Shown: positions 48,298-59,184, numbered from the stretch's first letter. The stretch: DNA of 64,000 nt from Streptomyces varsoviensis (GCF_000718635.1 NZ_JOBF01000003.1:434001-498000), one strand, 5' to 3'. Numbers and translations are program-made. The notes: generated by a model not told the origin, from the sequence alone.

Positions 48298-49377
48298 ATG
48301 ACCCAGTGCCACATTCCTCGCATGGAAGCCACAACCAACCCCGTCTTCTGCACCATCGTGCCGCCACATGTCCTCGACAAGCTCGCCCGAGGCGAGGACC
48401 CCACGCGGGCCGACCGGGCCGCGCGCACCATCGAGCACGACGCCCTCCAGCGCACCCGCCGCCGGATCACCACGGTCCGCGGCGCGGCGGCCCCGACGGG
48501 CACCCCCTCCGACAAGCCGCAGCGCACCATCTACGACGCCAAGAACCAGGAGACGCTGCCCGGCCGGAAGGTGCACTCCGAGAACGACAAGCCCTCCAAG
48601 GACGCGAGCGTCAACCGCGCCCACGCCGGCCTCGGCGCCACCTTCGACCTGTACCTCAAGGCGTACGGCCGGCGCTCCATCGACGACCACGGGCTGCCGC
48701 TGAACGCCACCGTCCACTACGGCGAGAAGTACGAGAACGCGTTCTGGGACGGCAGCCGGATGGTCTTCGGCGACGGCGACGGCGACCTGTTCCTGGACTT
48801 CACCATCCCCGTGGACGTCATCGGCCACGAGCTGACCCACGGCGTCACCCAGCACACCGCCAACCTGGAGTACTGGGGCCAGTCCGGGGCGCTCAACGAG
48901 TCCCTGTCGGACGTCTTCGGCTCGCTGATCAAGCAGCACGCGCTCGGGCACTCCGCCGACCAGGCCGACTGGCTGATCGGCGCGGGTCTGCTGGGCCCGG
49001 ACGTCCAGGGCGAGGCGCTGCGCTCCATGAAGGCGCCGGGCACCGCGTACGACGACGACAAGCTCGGCAAGGACCCGCAGCCCGCGACGATGGACGACTA
49101 CGTCAAGACCTCGCGCGACAACGGCGGCGTGCACATCAACTCCGGCATCCCCAACCACGCCTTCTACCTGCTGGCCACGGCGCTCGGCGGCAACGCCTGG
49201 GAGAAGGCGGGGAAGATCTGGTACGCCACGCTGACCGGCGGGGAGCTGTCCACCGAGGCCCAGTTCGCGGACTTCGCCCGGCTGACGGCCGCGAGCGCCC
49301 GCACCCTCTTCGGCGAGGGCGACGAGACGCAGGCCGTCCTCAAGGCGTGGTCCCAGGTCGGGGTCCCCACCTCGTAA
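48298..49377 (+). CDS. Protealysin-like M4 metalloprotease
   Basis: This is a 359-residue thermolysin-family zinc protease without a signal peptide. It has a short propeptide with CTIVPPHVLDKLA (the PPH motif of protealysin-type precursors), then zinc site HELTH (His about 177), downstream ligand region GALNESLSDVFG, and a C-terminal NGGVHINSGIPNHAFY with the catalytic His. Protealysin-like enzymes act inside cells or leave without a Sec signal. The ATG at 48298 is my choice; 48274 and 48322 are alternatives. The next gene is its inhibitor. Confidence 0.94.
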   Translation: MTQCHIPRMEATTNPVFCTIVPPHVLDKLARGEDPTRADRAARTIEHDALQRTRRRITTVRGAAAPTGTPSDKPQRTIYDAKNQETLPGRKVHSENDKPSKDASVNRAHAGLGATFDLYLKAYGRRSIDDHGLPLNATVHYGEKYENAFWDGSRMVFGDGDGDLFLDFTIPVDVIGHELTHGVTQHTANLEYWGQSGALNESLSDVFGSLIKQHALGHSADQADWLIGAGLLGPDVQGEALRSMKAPGTAYDDDKLGKDPQPATMDDYVKTSRDNGGVHINSGIPNHAFYLLATALGGNAWEKAGKIWYATLTGGELSTEAQFADFARLTAASARTLFGEGDETQAVLKAWSQVGVPTS

Positions 49378-49406
49378 GTGCGGACGATCCGGGACAGGAT
49401 GGCCCC

Positions 49407-49673
49407 ATGCGGATTGCCATCACCCGAACCGGCGGATTCGCCGGCATCGAGCGCCAGGCCGAGCTGGACACCACCGGCCGGCCCGACGCGGACCATCTCA
49501 AAGCCCTGGCCCACCAGGCCCTGAGCGGGTGCCCGAGCGGGCCCACGCGCGGCGTGCCGGACGGTTTCCACTACGAGATCACCGTCGACGGCCGCACGGC
49601 CCACTGCTCGGACCCGCATCTGACCGAGCACCAACGGGAGCTCATCCAAAGCGTGTTGCGGGAAGGCGCGTAG
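49407..49673 (+). CDS. Emfourin-like protease inhibitor
   Basis: This 88-residue protein, MRIAITRTGGFAGIERQAEL..., matches the emfourin type of M4 protease inhibitor by small size, the RxGGFAG start, and FHYEITVDGRTAHCSDPHLT. Emfourins are encoded beside protealysin-like proteases, as here, 30 bases downstream. The binding partner should be the preceding protease. Confidence 0.85.
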   Translation: MRIAITRTGGFAGIERQAELDTTGRPDADHLKALAHQALSGCPSGPTRGVPDGFHYEITVDGRTAHCSDPHLTEHQRELIQSVLREGA

Positions 49674-49803
49674 CGGCGCGTAAAGGAAGGCGCTTAGCGG
49701 GCGCCGCCCCGGAGCGGCCGGAAAGAAGAACCATCCTCACCTCTTGACACCTCCCCGCGTGCCCCCGACGATCGCGATCTCCGATCGGGCAGGGGGCAAC
49801 ACG

Positions 49804-51189
49804 GTGTCAGCATCGCCGGCTTCTTCTCCACGGCCGCTTCCGGACTTCCCACGGGACTTCCTGTGGGGCGTGTCCACCTCCGCACAGCAGATCGAGGGCG
49901 CGCCCCGCGAGGCCGGCCGTACACCGTCCACCTGGGACGTCTTCGCCGCCGAGGCCGGCCGGATCAAGGACGGCGGCGACCCCTCGGTCGCCTGCGACCA
50001 CTACCACCGCTACCGCGAGGACGTCGCCCTGCTGGCGGGGCTCGGCGTCGGCGCGTACCGCTTCTCCCTCTCCTGGACCCGCGTGCACCCCGACGGCCGC
50101 GGCCCCGTCAACGAGCCCGGCCTCGACTTCTACGACCGGCTCGTCGACGAGCTGTGCGCGGCGGACGTACGGCCCGTGCCGACGCTCTTCCACTGGGACA
50201 CGCCGCTGGCGCTGGAGGAGCGCGGCGGCTGGCTCGTACGGGACACCGCGCACCGCTTCGCCGCCTACGCGGACGCCGTCGCCGAACGGCTCGGGGACCG
50301 CGTCGACATGTGGATCACCATCAACGAGCCCGCCGAACTCACCCTGCTCGGCTACGGGCTGGGCGAACACGCCCCCGGCAAGCGCCTGCTGTTCGACGCG
50401 CTGCCCGCCGCCCACCACCAACTGCTCGGGCACGGCCTGGCCGTACAGGCGCTGCGGGCGCGCGGGGCCCACTCCATCGGGATCGCCAACTCGCACGGCC
50501 CCACCTGGGCCGCCTCCGACGCGGCGGCCGACCGGGCCGCCGCCGGCCTCTACGACCTGCTCCTGAACCGGCTGTTCGCCGAGCCGGTCCTGCTCGGCCG
50601 CTACCCCGACCAGGGCTTGGCCGACGCCATGCCCGGCCCGGTCGCGGAGGACCTGAAGATCATCGCGGAGCCGCTGGACTGGTACGGCGTCAACTACTAC
50701 CAACCCACCCTCGTCGGCGCGCCCGGCCCCGCGGCGGACGGCGGCAGCGCCTACGCGGGCATCACGATCCCCGCCGAACTCCCCTTCTCCCTCAAGGAGA
50801 TCGAGGGCCGCCCGCGCACCGCCTTCGGCTGGCCCGTCGTCCCCGAAGGGCTCACCGAGCTGCTCACCGCCTTCCGCGACCGCTACGGCGACCGGCTGCC
50901 GCCCGTCCACATCACCGAGAACGGCTGCTCGTACGACGGCATCGCCGACCAGGCCCGTATCGACTTCCTGGACGGCCACCTGCGCGCCCTGCACCGGGCG
51001 ATGGAGGCGGGCGTCGACGTCCGGGGCTACTTCGTCTGGTCGCTGCTGGACAACTTCGAGTGGGCCGAGGGGTACGCGCAGCGCTTCGGCCTCGTCCACG
51101 TCGACTACGCCACCCTGGCCCGTACGCCCAAGGACTCGTACCACTGGCTGCGGGACGCCATACGGGCGAACTCGCGGGCACGCGGTTGA
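49804..51189 (+). CDS. Family GH1 beta-glucosidase
   Basis: This 461-residue cytoplasmic hydrolase has FLWGVSTSAQQIEG, acid/base Glu in TINEPAE (about 175) and nucleophile Glu in HITENGCSYDG (about 372), SLLDNFEWAEGY. It cleaves beta-glucosides or similar, possibly supplied by the transporter encoded next, whose TTG start overlaps its stop by three bases. I start at the GTG at 49804 behind AGGGGG; the frame upstream lacks homology-like sequence. Confidence 0.95.
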   Translation: MSASPASSPRPLPDFPRDFLWGVSTSAQQIEGAPREAGRTPSTWDVFAAEAGRIKDGGDPSVACDHYHRYREDVALLAGLGVGAYRFSLSWTRVHPDGRGPVNEPGLDFYDRLVDELCAADVRPVPTLFHWDTPLALEERGGWLVRDTAHRFAAYADAVAERLGDRVDMWITINEPAELTLLGYGLGEHAPGKRLLFDALPAAHHQLLGHGLAVQALRARGAHSIGIANSHGPTWAASDAAADRAAAGLYDLLLNRLFAEPVLLGRYPDQGLADAMPGPVAEDLKIIAEPLDWYGVNYYQPTLVGAPGPAADGGSAYAGITIPAELPFSLKEIEGRPRTAFGWPVVPEGLTELLTAFRDRYGDRLPPVHITENGCSYDGIADQARIDFLDGHLRALHRAMEAGVDVRGYFVWSLLDNFEWAEGYAQRFGLVHVDYATLARTPKDSYHWLRDAIRANSRARG

Positions 51190-52418
51190 CGGACGCACTC
51201 GCCGCGCCCACCCGCGACGTCGGCCGCGGCTGGACCGCCGCCCTCTCGCTCGCCAACGGCGCCGTCTGGGCGGGCTGGTTCGGGCCGATCCAGGTGCTGT
51301 TGGCCCTCCAGGCCGCCGAGGTCGCCCCCGGCCACAAGGCGGCGGCCCTCGCCTGGGTGACCGGCGCGGGCGCGGCCGTCTCCGTCGTCGCCAACCCGCT
51401 CTTCGGCGCGCTCTCCGACCGTACGGCCTCGCGGTACGGCCGCCGGACCCCCTGGATCGCCGCCGGAGCACTGGGCGGGGCCGCCGGGCTCGGCGTGCTC
51501 GCCGCCGCCGACACGCTCGCCGTCATGATCACGGGCTGGTGCCTGGTCCAGCTCGCCCTGAACGCCGCGTTCGCCGCGCTCACCGCCGCCGTCCCGGACC
51601 GGGTGCCGCGCCGGCAGCGCGGCACGGTCGGCGGCCGGCTCGGGGCCGCGCAGATCCTCGGCGTCCTGGCCGGCACGGGGCTGGCGACGGCCGCGGGCGG
51701 CGGCCCCGCCGGCTATCTGGCCTGCGCGGCCTGCGCCGTGCTCGGCGTCCTGCCGTATCTGCTGCTCCACCGCGACCTGGTGCTCCCCCGCGCGCTGCGC
51801 CCGCCCTTCGGGGCGCGGGCGTTCGCCGCCGGGTTCCTGATCAGCCCGCGCGCCCACCCGGACCTGGCGTGGGCGTGGCTGACCCGGTTCCTGATCAACC
51901 TCGGCAACTCGATCGCCCTGCTGTATCTCCTGTACTACCTGCGGGACGTCGTGCGCTACCCGGGCGACGCCGAGGACGGCGTGCTGATCCTCACCGCCGT
52001 CAACAGCGCGGCGCTGCTCGCCACCGTCGTGGCGGCGGGCGCCCACTCGGACCGTACGGGCCGCCGCAAGCCGTACGTGACCGGGGCCGGGGTCCTCATC
52101 GCCGGTTCCGCCGCGCTGCTGGCCTGCTGGCCGGCGTGGCCCGGCACGCTGACGGCGGCGGCCCTGCTGGGCGTCGGCTACGGGGTGTTCACGTCGGTCG
52201 ACTTCGCGCTGATCACGGACGTACTGCCGGCCGCCGCGGACCGCGGCAGGGACCTCGGCGTGGTCAACATCGCCAACTCCCTCCCCCAGGTCCTCGCCCC
52301 CGCCCTCGCGGCCCCCGTCGTCACCCGCCTCGGCGGCTACCCGGTGCTGTATTCCCTGGCGGGCGCGCTGGTGCTGGCGGGCGCGGCGGGCGTGCACCGC
52401 ATCCGCGGGGTGGTCTGA
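51186..52418 (+). CDS. MFS/GPH-type transporter coupled to beta-glucosidase
   Basis: This 410-residue permease has twelve helices; loop 2-3 carries FGALSDRTASRYGRRTPW and the second half GAHSDRTGRRKPYV, as in glycoside transporters. It probably moves a glucoside or sugar for the adjacent GH1 enzyme. The only plausible start is the TTG at 51186 within the TTGA overlap; no other start codon is near in frame, and the coupling excuses the weak ribosome site. Confidence 0.85.
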   Translation: MTDALAAPTRDVGRGWTAALSLANGAVWAGWFGPIQVLLALQAAEVAPGHKAAALAWVTGAGAAVSVVANPLFGALSDRTASRYGRRTPWIAAGALGGAAGLGVLAAADTLAVMITGWCLVQLALNAAFAALTAAVPDRVPRRQRGTVGGRLGAAQILGVLAGTGLATAAGGGPAGYLACAACAVLGVLPYLLLHRDLVLPRALRPPFGARAFAAGFLISPRAHPDLAWAWLTRFLINLGNSIALLYLLYYLRDVVRYPGDAEDGVLILTAVNSAALLATVVAAGAHSDRTGRRKPYVTGAGVLIAGSAALLACWPAWPGTLTAAALLGVGYGVFTSVDFALITDVLPAAADRGRDLGVVNIANSLPQVLAPALAAPVVTRLGGYPVLYSLAGALVLAGAAGVHRIRGVV

Positions 52419-52465
52419 GGGCCCCAGGCCGGGCCCCCGCGTGAGCCGCCGGTGAGTTCCGGGGC

Positions 52466-53407
52466 TCAGAAGCCGAGCTTGCGCAGTTGCTTCGGGTCCC
52501 GCTGCCAGTCCTTGGCCACCTTCACGTGCAGATCGAGGAAGACCGGCGTGCCGAGCAGCGCCTCGATGTGCTTGCGCGAGCGCATGCCGACCTCCTTGAG
52601 GCGGGCGCCCTTGGGGCCGATGATGATGCCCTTCTGGCTGGGCCGCTCGATGTAGACGTTGGCGTGGATGTCGAGCAGCGGCTTGTTCTCGGGGCGGCCC
52701 TCGCGCGGCAGCATCTCCTCGACCACGACGGCGATGGAGTGCGGCAGCTCGTCCCGTACGCCCTCCAGCGCGGCCTCCCGGATCAGCTCGGCGACCATGA
52801 CCTGCTCGGGCTCGTCGGTGAGGTCGCCCTCCGGGTAGAGCGGCGGGCTCTTCGGGAGCAGCGGCACGAGGAGGTCGGAGAGGAGCGACACCTGCTTGTC
52901 GCCCACCGCCGACACCGGGATGATCTCCGCCCACTCGATGCCCAGCTCCTGGCCGAGCCGGTCCACGGCGAGCAACTGCTCGGCGAGCGTCTTGGAGTCC
53001 ACGAGGTCGGTCTTGGTGACGATCGCGACCTTCGGAGTCTTCTTGATCTTGGCCAGCTCGGCGGCGATGAACCGGTCGCCGGGGCCGAGCTTCTGGTCGG
53101 CGGGCAGACAGAACCCGATCACGTCGACCTCGGCCCATGTGGTCCGTACGACGTCGTTCAGCCGCTCGCCGAGGAGCGTGCGCGGTTTGTGCAGACCGGG
53201 GGTGTCGACGAGGACGAGCTGGGCGTCCGGCCGGTGCACGATGCCGCGCACGGTGTGCCGGGTGGTCTGCGGCCGGCTGGAGGTGATCGCGACCTTCGTC
53301 CCCACCAGTGCGTTGGTCAGGGTCGACTTGCCCGCGTTGGGACGGCCGACGAAGCACGCGAAGCCCGCGCGATGGGGGGCCTGGGTCGGGGATGAGGCGT
53401 TATCCAT
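52466..53407 (-). CDS. era: GTPase Era
   Basis: This 313-residue Ras-like GTPase with a KH RNA-binding domain acts in 30S ribosome assembly. It has GRPNAGKST (G1), DTPGLHKPR (G3), TKTDLVDS (G4), and in the KH domain PSQKGIIIGPKG. Downstream members of the cluster (membrane protein, cytidine-deaminase-like gene, corC, ybeY, phoH) read in the same direction. Confidence 0.97.
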   Translation of the reverse strand: MDNASSPTQAPHRAGFACFVGRPNAGKSTLTNALVGTKVAITSSRPQTTRHTVRGIVHRPDAQLVLVDTPGLHKPRTLLGERLNDVVRTTWAEVDVIGFCLPADQKLGPGDRFIAAELAKIKKTPKVAIVTKTDLVDSKTLAEQLLAVDRLGQELGIEWAEIIPVSAVGDKQVSLLSDLLVPLLPKSPPLYPEGDLTDEPEQVMVAELIREAALEGVRDELPHSIAVVVEEMLPREGRPENKPLLDIHANVYIERPSQKGIIIGPKGARLKEVGMRSRKHIEALLGTPVFLDLHVKVAKDWQRDPKQLRKLGF

Positions 53408-53783
53408 GGGGGATATTCTCCCCGATCGCCCGGCCCCCGCCGACCAGTACGCCTGCGGCGACCGTCCGTGATCCGGCGGCCCCGGCGCGTACGGGCCGGA
53501 CCACGAGGCCCCGCGCCGCCGAGTGCGTACGGGCCGGCGGTGAGGCTCGGGGACAGCCGGGTACGCACGGGCCCGGCGGCCGAGACCTGTAGATCAGCCG
53601 AGCACGTACGGGCCGAGGGCGGGGCCCCGGGGCAACCGGGCGCGCACGAACCCGGTACGGAAACCCGCAGGTCAGCCGGGCCAGAGCGGGCCGACGACAC
53701 CGGCCCCGGGGAGCCGACCGCGTACGGCCGGCGGTGCGGCGCCGGGTCAGTCGAGCGCGTACGGCCCACCGGCGGAGCGCTGG
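53408..53783. other. Gene-free stretch with degenerate GTACGGGCCGG repeats
   Basis: Short GTACGGGCCG or GTACGGCC words recur about every 40-80 bases, with GGTCAGCCG/GATCAGCCGAG between them. The result is a decayed tandem repeat separating era from the membrane protein. Open frames here are low-complexity artefacts. No promoter or gene is seen. Confidence 0.5.
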
Positions 53784-54215
53784 TCAGCCGAGGGCGTCCG
53801 CGCCCTCGGTGCGCGCCCTGCGGCGGGTGAGCCTGGCGGTGACGGAGGTGGCGGCCGTCATGGCCGTGGAGATCAGGACCAGGACGGCGGCGGCGAGGAT
53901 GATCCAGTCGGTGTCGCGGCCGCGCGCCCATTCCGTGATCAGCCCCGCCCACAGGATCGCTCCGGCCACCGCGAGCCGCCACGGCAGCAGCGACTGGATC
54001 CGGGCGGCGATCCGCCCGGAGCCGCGCTCGGCGTCCACGTAGCGCACGCCCTCGGGGAGCAGGACGAACATCCAGGCCAGCGTCCACCAGGCGAAGCCGT
54101 CGCCGAGCACCAGGTCGACGATGACGCTCACGGTCAGGATCGTGCCGCAGACGATGAGGCCCCAGCCCGCCGCCAGTGCCCAGTTGCCGTTCGACCGCGC
54201 GCCCGCGGCGCTCAT
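53784..54215 (-). CDS. Small membrane protein of the era cluster
   Basis: This 143-residue protein has four hydrophobic helices (WALAAGWGLIVCGTILTV, TLAWMFVLLPEG, LPWRLAVAGAILWAGLI, WIILAAAVLVLISTAMT) and an Arg-rich tail. I do not recognise a function. Its ATG overlaps the stop of the cytidine-deaminase-like gene by two bases. Confidence 0.7.
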   Translation of the reverse strand: MSAAGARSNGNWALAAGWGLIVCGTILTVSVIVDLVLGDGFAWWTLAWMFVLLPEGVRYVDAERGSGRIAARIQSLLPWRLAVAGAILWAGLITEWARGRDTDWIILAAAVLVLISTAMTAATSVTARLTRRRARTEGADALG

Positions 54216-54565
54216 CCGGCGGGCACCGTCAGCCGCGGCGTGCCGTCCCGGCCCGCGAGCACGACCGGCGTTCCCGGGCCGCCGAGGTCCCGTACGGCCG
54301 CGCGGTCCGCGTCGGACACCGTGTCGGCGTCGGTGACCACGACCGCCGCCTCCAGCGACGCCGCGCCGCTGGCGACGGCCATCGCGACGGCGGTCCGCAG
54401 GGCGCTCAGCGCGAGCGAGTCGAGGGCCACGGTCCCGGCCACGTACGTACGGCCCGTCTCGTCGCGCACGGCCGCACCCTCGGGCACCGCGTTGCGGGCG
54501 CGGGCGGCGCGGGCCAGGGTGATGAGCTTCAGGTCCTCGGGGTCCAAGGGCGCGTTGTCCGTCAT
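54212..54565 (-). CDS. Cytidine-deaminase-fold protein lacking zinc ligands
   Basis: This 117-residue protein has the start LDPEDLKLITLARAARARNAVPEGAAVRDETGRTY and the GTVALDSLALSALRTAVAMAVASG helix of cytidine deaminases, but the (C/H)AE and PCxxC motifs that bind zinc are absent. It is therefore probably not an active deaminase. Streptomyces genomes carry this gene in the phoH-era cluster, often labelled cytidine deaminase. It overlaps the next gene. Confidence 0.7.
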   Translation of the reverse strand: MTDNAPLDPEDLKLITLARAARARNAVPEGAAVRDETGRTYVAGTVALDSLALSALRTAVAMAVASGAASLEAAVVVTDADTVSDADRAAVRDLGGPGTPVVLAGRDGTPRLTVPAG

Positions 54566-54578
54566 ACGGCGAGCATAG

Positions 54579-54830
54579 TTGCGCACACCACGCGCCCCGT
54601 CCCCCGGTCGGGACGGCCTCCGGCCGGGGCCGCCCGCCCCGCTACGCAGGCTCTTCCTCGTCGGGCTCGCCCTGCTCACCGTCGCCTTCGTGCTCGCCAC
54701 GCTCGCCTGGAACCCGGCGCTCTTCCTCGCCTCCCGCGCCCTCCACGGCTCCGGCTCCACCCCGGCGGGGCGGGCGGCCGCGGCCCCCGGCGCGTACCCA
54801 GGACGTACCCGGCGCGTACGCCTCACGTAC
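54579..54830 (+). other. Coding-like membrane segment with no clear gene limits
   Basis: The plus frame encodes LRRLFLVGLALLTVAFVLAT and LAWNPALFLASRALHG with nearly all third positions G or C, unlike a shadow. The only start is a TTG at 54579, and the frame then runs antisense into corC. It may be a remnant of a small membrane-protein gene. Confidence 0.35.
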
Positions 54831-54833
54831 GGA

Positions 54834-56168
54834 TCAAGCGCCCGGCTGCGGCCGCCCCTGCTCCGTGATCTCGGCGTGGAGCGCGTGGACGGGCTGGACC
54901 AGGACCGTAACGATGCGGTTGCGGCGGCCCGCCGGGGACTCGGCCGTCAGGCGCAGGGCGCGCAGTTCCGGGTCGGTGGTGTCCTCGGTGAGGTCGACCT
55001 CCGCCGTGGCCCCGGCGATCGGGACCCGGCCCAGGGACTTGGCCAGCAGCCCGCCGACCGTCTCCACGTCCTCGTCGTCCAGCTCCAGGCCGTACAGCTC
55101 GCCGAGGTCGCCGATGTCGAGGCGGGCCGTGACCCGGTACGTGCCGTCGCCCAGGTCCTCGACCGGGGGCAGCTCGCGGTCGTACTCGTCGGTGATCTCG
55201 CCGACGATCTCCTCCAGGATGTCCTCGATGGTGACGATGCCCGCCGTGCCGCCGTACTCGTCGATGACGACGGCGCAGTGGTTGCGCTGGACCTGCATCT
55301 CGCGCAGCAGGTCGCCCGCGTTCTTGGTGTCGGGCACGAAGACCGCCGGGCGCATCGCCGTGGAGACCAGCTCCGACTCGGCGTCGCGGCTGATGTGCGT
55401 CTTACGGGCGAGGTCCTTGAGGTAGACGATGCCGACGATGTCGTCCTCGCTCTCGCCGGTCACCGGGATGCGCGAGAACCCCGAGCGCAGCGCCAGTGTC
55501 AGCGCCTGCCGGATGGTCTTGCCGCGCTCGATGACGACGAGGTCGGTGCGCGGCACCATGACCTCGCGCACCAGGGTGTCGCCGAGTTCGAAGACGGAGT
55601 GCACCATGCGGCGCTCCTCGTCCTCGATGAGGGATTCCTTCTCCGCCAGGTCGACCATCGCCCGCAGCTCGGCCTCGGAGGCGAAGGGGCCCTTGCGGAA
55701 CCCCTTGCCGGGGGTGAGCGCGTTGCCGAGGAGGATGAGGAGCTGCGGGATGGGGCCCATGACGCGGGCGAGCGGCAGCAGGACGTACGCGGCGGCGGTC
55801 GCGGTGTTCACCGGGTGCTGGCGGCCGATGGTGCGCGGGGAGACGCCGACGGCGACGTACGAGACGAGGACCATGACGGCCATGGCCAGGACCAGCGCCT
55901 CCCAGGTGCGGTCGAATTCGCCCAGGAAGACGTAGGTGACCAGCACCCCGGAGGCCATCTCGCAGGCGACGCGCACCAGCAGCGCCACATTGAGATAGCG
56001 GGTGGGGTCGGCGGCGACGGCCATCAGCTTCGCGCTGCCGCGCCGCCCGGACCGTACGGCCTCCTCGGCGCGGAACCGCGTCGTACGGGCGAGGCCGGCC
56101 TCCGCGCAGGCGGCGAGCCAGGCGACGACGACCAGCAGGACCGCGACGGCCAGGAGCTGAGCGGTCAC
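54834..56168 (-). CDS. CorC/HlyC-type CBS-domain membrane protein (CNNM transporter family)
   Basis: This 444-residue protein has a DUF21 membrane domain of four helices (about 1-140), a CBS pair ([15 protein letters not shown] ... [17 protein letters not shown] ... [24 protein letters not shown]) and a C-terminal CorC_HlyC domain ([20 protein letters not shown]). The family handles magnesium/cobalt. The GTG overlaps the ybeY stop by three bases (GTGA). Confidence 0.93.
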   Translation of the reverse strand: MTAQLLAVAVLLVVVAWLAACAEAGLARTTRFRAEEAVRSGRRGSAKLMAVAADPTRYLNVALLVRVACEMASGVLVTYVFLGEFDRTWEALVLAMAVMVLVSYVAVGVSPRTIGRQHPVNTATAAAYVLLPLARVMGPIPQLLILLGNALTPGKGFRKGPFASEAELRAMVDLAEKESLIEDEERRMVHSVFELGDTLVREVMVPRTDLVVIERGKTIRQALTLALRSGFSRIPVTGESEDDIVGIVYLKDLARKTHISRDAESELVSTAMRPAVFVPDTKNAGDLLREMQVQRNHCAVVIDEYGGTAGIVTIEDILEEIVGEITDEYDRELPPVEDLGDGTYRVTARLDIGDLGELYGLELDDEDVETVGGLLAKSLGRVPIAGATAEVDLTEDTTDPELRALRLTAESPAGRRNRIVTVLVQPVHALHAEITEQGRPQPGA

Positions 56169-56662
56169 GTGAACGTGGGGGCCGGGGAGGGCCCTTCGAG
56201 GCCGCGCTCGGCGCGCCAGCCGTCGATGATCGCGGCCTGGAGACCGAACATCTCGGCCTTCTCCTCCGGCTCCTCGTGGTCGTAGCCGAGCAGGTGCAGG
56301 ACGCCGTGGACGGTGAGGAGCTGCAGCTCCTCGTCCATGGTGTGGCCGGTCGGCGCCTCCTCGCCCTGCTGCTTGGCGACCTCGGGGCAGAGCACGATGT
56401 CGCCGAGGAGCCCCTGCGGCGGCTCGTCCTCGTCCTTGGCCGGCGGGCGCAGCTCGTCCATCGGGAAGGACATGACGTCGGTCGGGCCGGGCAGGTCCAT
56501 CCACTGGATGTGCAACTGCTCCATGGCGTCGGCGTCGACGACGATGACCGAGAGCTCGGAGAGCGGGTGGATCCGCATCCGGGCCAGGGCGTAGCGGGCG
56601 ATGTCCAGCACCGCCTGCTCGTCGATGTCCGTACCGGATTCGTTGTTGACGTCGATCGCCAT
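56165..56662 (-). CDS. ybeY: Endoribonuclease YbeY
   Basis: This 165-residue zinc enzyme acts in 16S rRNA maturation and 70S quality control. It has [14 protein letters not shown] and the metal motif [11 protein letters not shown]. It lies 28 bases after phoH and overlaps the CorC-type gene. Confidence 0.96.
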   Translation of the reverse strand: MAIDVNNESGTDIDEQAVLDIARYALARMRIHPLSELSVIVVDADAMEQLHIQWMDLPGPTDVMSFPMDELRPPAKDEDEPPQGLLGDIVLCPEVAKQQGEEAPTGHTMDEELQLLTVHGVLHLLGYDHEEPEEKAEMFGLQAAIIDGWRAERGLEGPSPAPTFT

Positions 56663-56690
56663 GGTGCTCAGTTTTTACCTTCGTCGGGTG

Positions 56691-57692
<1,002 letters not shown>

Positions 57693-57834
57693 GGGCCGGC
57701 TCTCTGGCCTGCTCATCCCTCTTTCTGTGCTCGACAGCCTTGGGATACCAAGGGTACGACGGTGCACTGACAAGGCCGAGGTGTTTTATGGGCCGGACGG
57801 CGGAGGCCGCCGCGGGACCAGTGCCCGACCCCCC

Positions 57835-58992
57835 TCACTGCCTGCGGAACCCGATCGTCGGCACCGCCCGTACCAGGGGCCACGGCCGGGCCGCCGCCGG
57901 CAGTATCCCGTCCAGGAAGGCGTAGCGGCGCAGCGCCGCCGGGTCCTGGTCGTCGTACGACTTCACGTGCTGCCACCACGCCGCGATCTCCACCCACCCG
58001 GGCGCGGACAGCGACCCGCCGAACTCCTGCACGGACAGCGCGGCCGTCAGCCCCGCGAAGGCGAGCCGGTCCGCGAGCGGCCAGTCGGCGAGCGTCCCGG
58101 TGACGAAGCCCGCGACAAACACGTCCCCCGCCCCGGTCGGATCCAGCGCCTCCACGGCGATCGCCGGCACCTCGGCGGTCTCGCCCGTACGGCCGTCCGC
58201 CGCGTACGCGCCCTCCGAGCCGAGCGTGACGACGGCCAGCGGCACCTTGTCGGCGAGCGCCCGGGCGGCGGCGCGCGGGCAGTCGGTGCGGGTGTAGCGC
58301 ATGGCCTCCTCGGCGTTGGGGAGGAACGCCTCGCAGTGCTCCAGGTCGGCGAGGTCGTCCGGGTCCCAGCGGCCAGAGTCGTCCCAGCCCACGTCCGCGA
58401 AGATCCGGCTCCCGCGGCGGGCCGCGTGCCCCAGCCACTCCTCGCGCTTGCCGGGCTCCAGCAGGCTCACGCACGCGCGCGCGGGCGGCGGGCAGAGGGG
58501 CGCGGGCTCCTCGGGCGGCGGGGCCTCGTGGCCGTGGGAGACCATGGTCCGCTCGCCCTCGTACGCCATGGAGACGGTCACCGGCGAGTGCCAGCCCGGC
58601 ACCGTACGCGACGGCGCCAGGTCGATGCCCTCGCCGCGGGAGAGCGCGTCCCAGCAGTACTCGCCGTACATGTCGTCGCCGAACGCGGCGGCCAGCGACG
58701 TCCGCAGGCCGAGCCGGGACAAGGCGGTCGCCATGTTGGCGACGCCGCCGGGGCTGGAGCCCATGCCGCGGGCCCAGGACTCGGTGCCGCGCACGGGGGC
58801 GGAGTCCAGGCCGGTGAAGATGATGTCGAGGAAGACGGTGCCGGTGAGATACACGTCGGTCGCGGGATCGCGGTCGGAGCGGACCTCCGCCAGCGGATCG
58901 AGGACCGGATGGCTCCCGGCCCGCGCCGCGGTCCCGTTCGGTTCGTGGGGCCGTGCGCCGTTCGCCGGCCGGTCTCCGTCGCCAAATGTCAC
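57835..58992 (-). CDS. PfkB-family carbohydrate kinase
   Basis: This 385-residue ribokinase-like enzyme has an added 45-residue N-terminus, VYLTGTVFLDIIFTG, GGVANMATALSRLG, and the anion-hole/catalytic motif DPTGAGDVFVAGF. It phosphorylates a sugar; the substrate is unknown. A GTG start follows GGGGAG. It is divergent from the GH4 gene, hinting at a shared carbohydrate theme. Confidence 0.9.
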   Translation of the reverse strand: MTFGDGDRPANGARPHEPNGTAARAGSHPVLDPLAEVRSDRDPATDVYLTGTVFLDIIFTGLDSAPVRGTESWARGMGSSPGGVANMATALSRLGLRTSLAAAFGDDMYGEYCWDALSRGEGIDLAPSRTVPGWHSPVTVSMAYEGERTMVSHGHEAPPPEEPAPLCPPPARACVSLLEPGKREEWLGHAARRGSRIFADVGWDDSGRWDPDDLADLEHCEAFLPNAEEAMRYTRTDCPRAAARALADKVPLAVVTLGSEGAYAADGRTGETAEVPAIAVEALDPTGAGDVFVAGFVTGTLADWPLADRLAFAGLTAALSVQEFGGSLSAPGWVEIAAWWQHVKSYDDQDPAALRRYAFLDGILPAAARPWPLVRAVPTIGFRRQ

Positions 58993-59184
58993 GGTGCGCT
59001 CCCCGACGCTCAGTGCGTCTCGTCTGTCTTGTCCGTGGTCCCGACTGCTGTCTTGTCCGCTGTCCTACCCGCGCCCCGGCGGCGCTCCCTCCCGCCGCCG
59101 CGCGCGTGGTCCTGCCCGTGACCTCGCCTGGTCGCCGCGGTACGGGTTCGGACAGTGTGCCCGATGCTGCGGTACGTTCCGGGC

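Noticed and set aside
53317..54087. A 256-residue leftward gene upstream of era
   Set aside because: It is low complexity made by the GTACGGGCCG repeat words and the shadow of the membrane protein; no start signal or domain.
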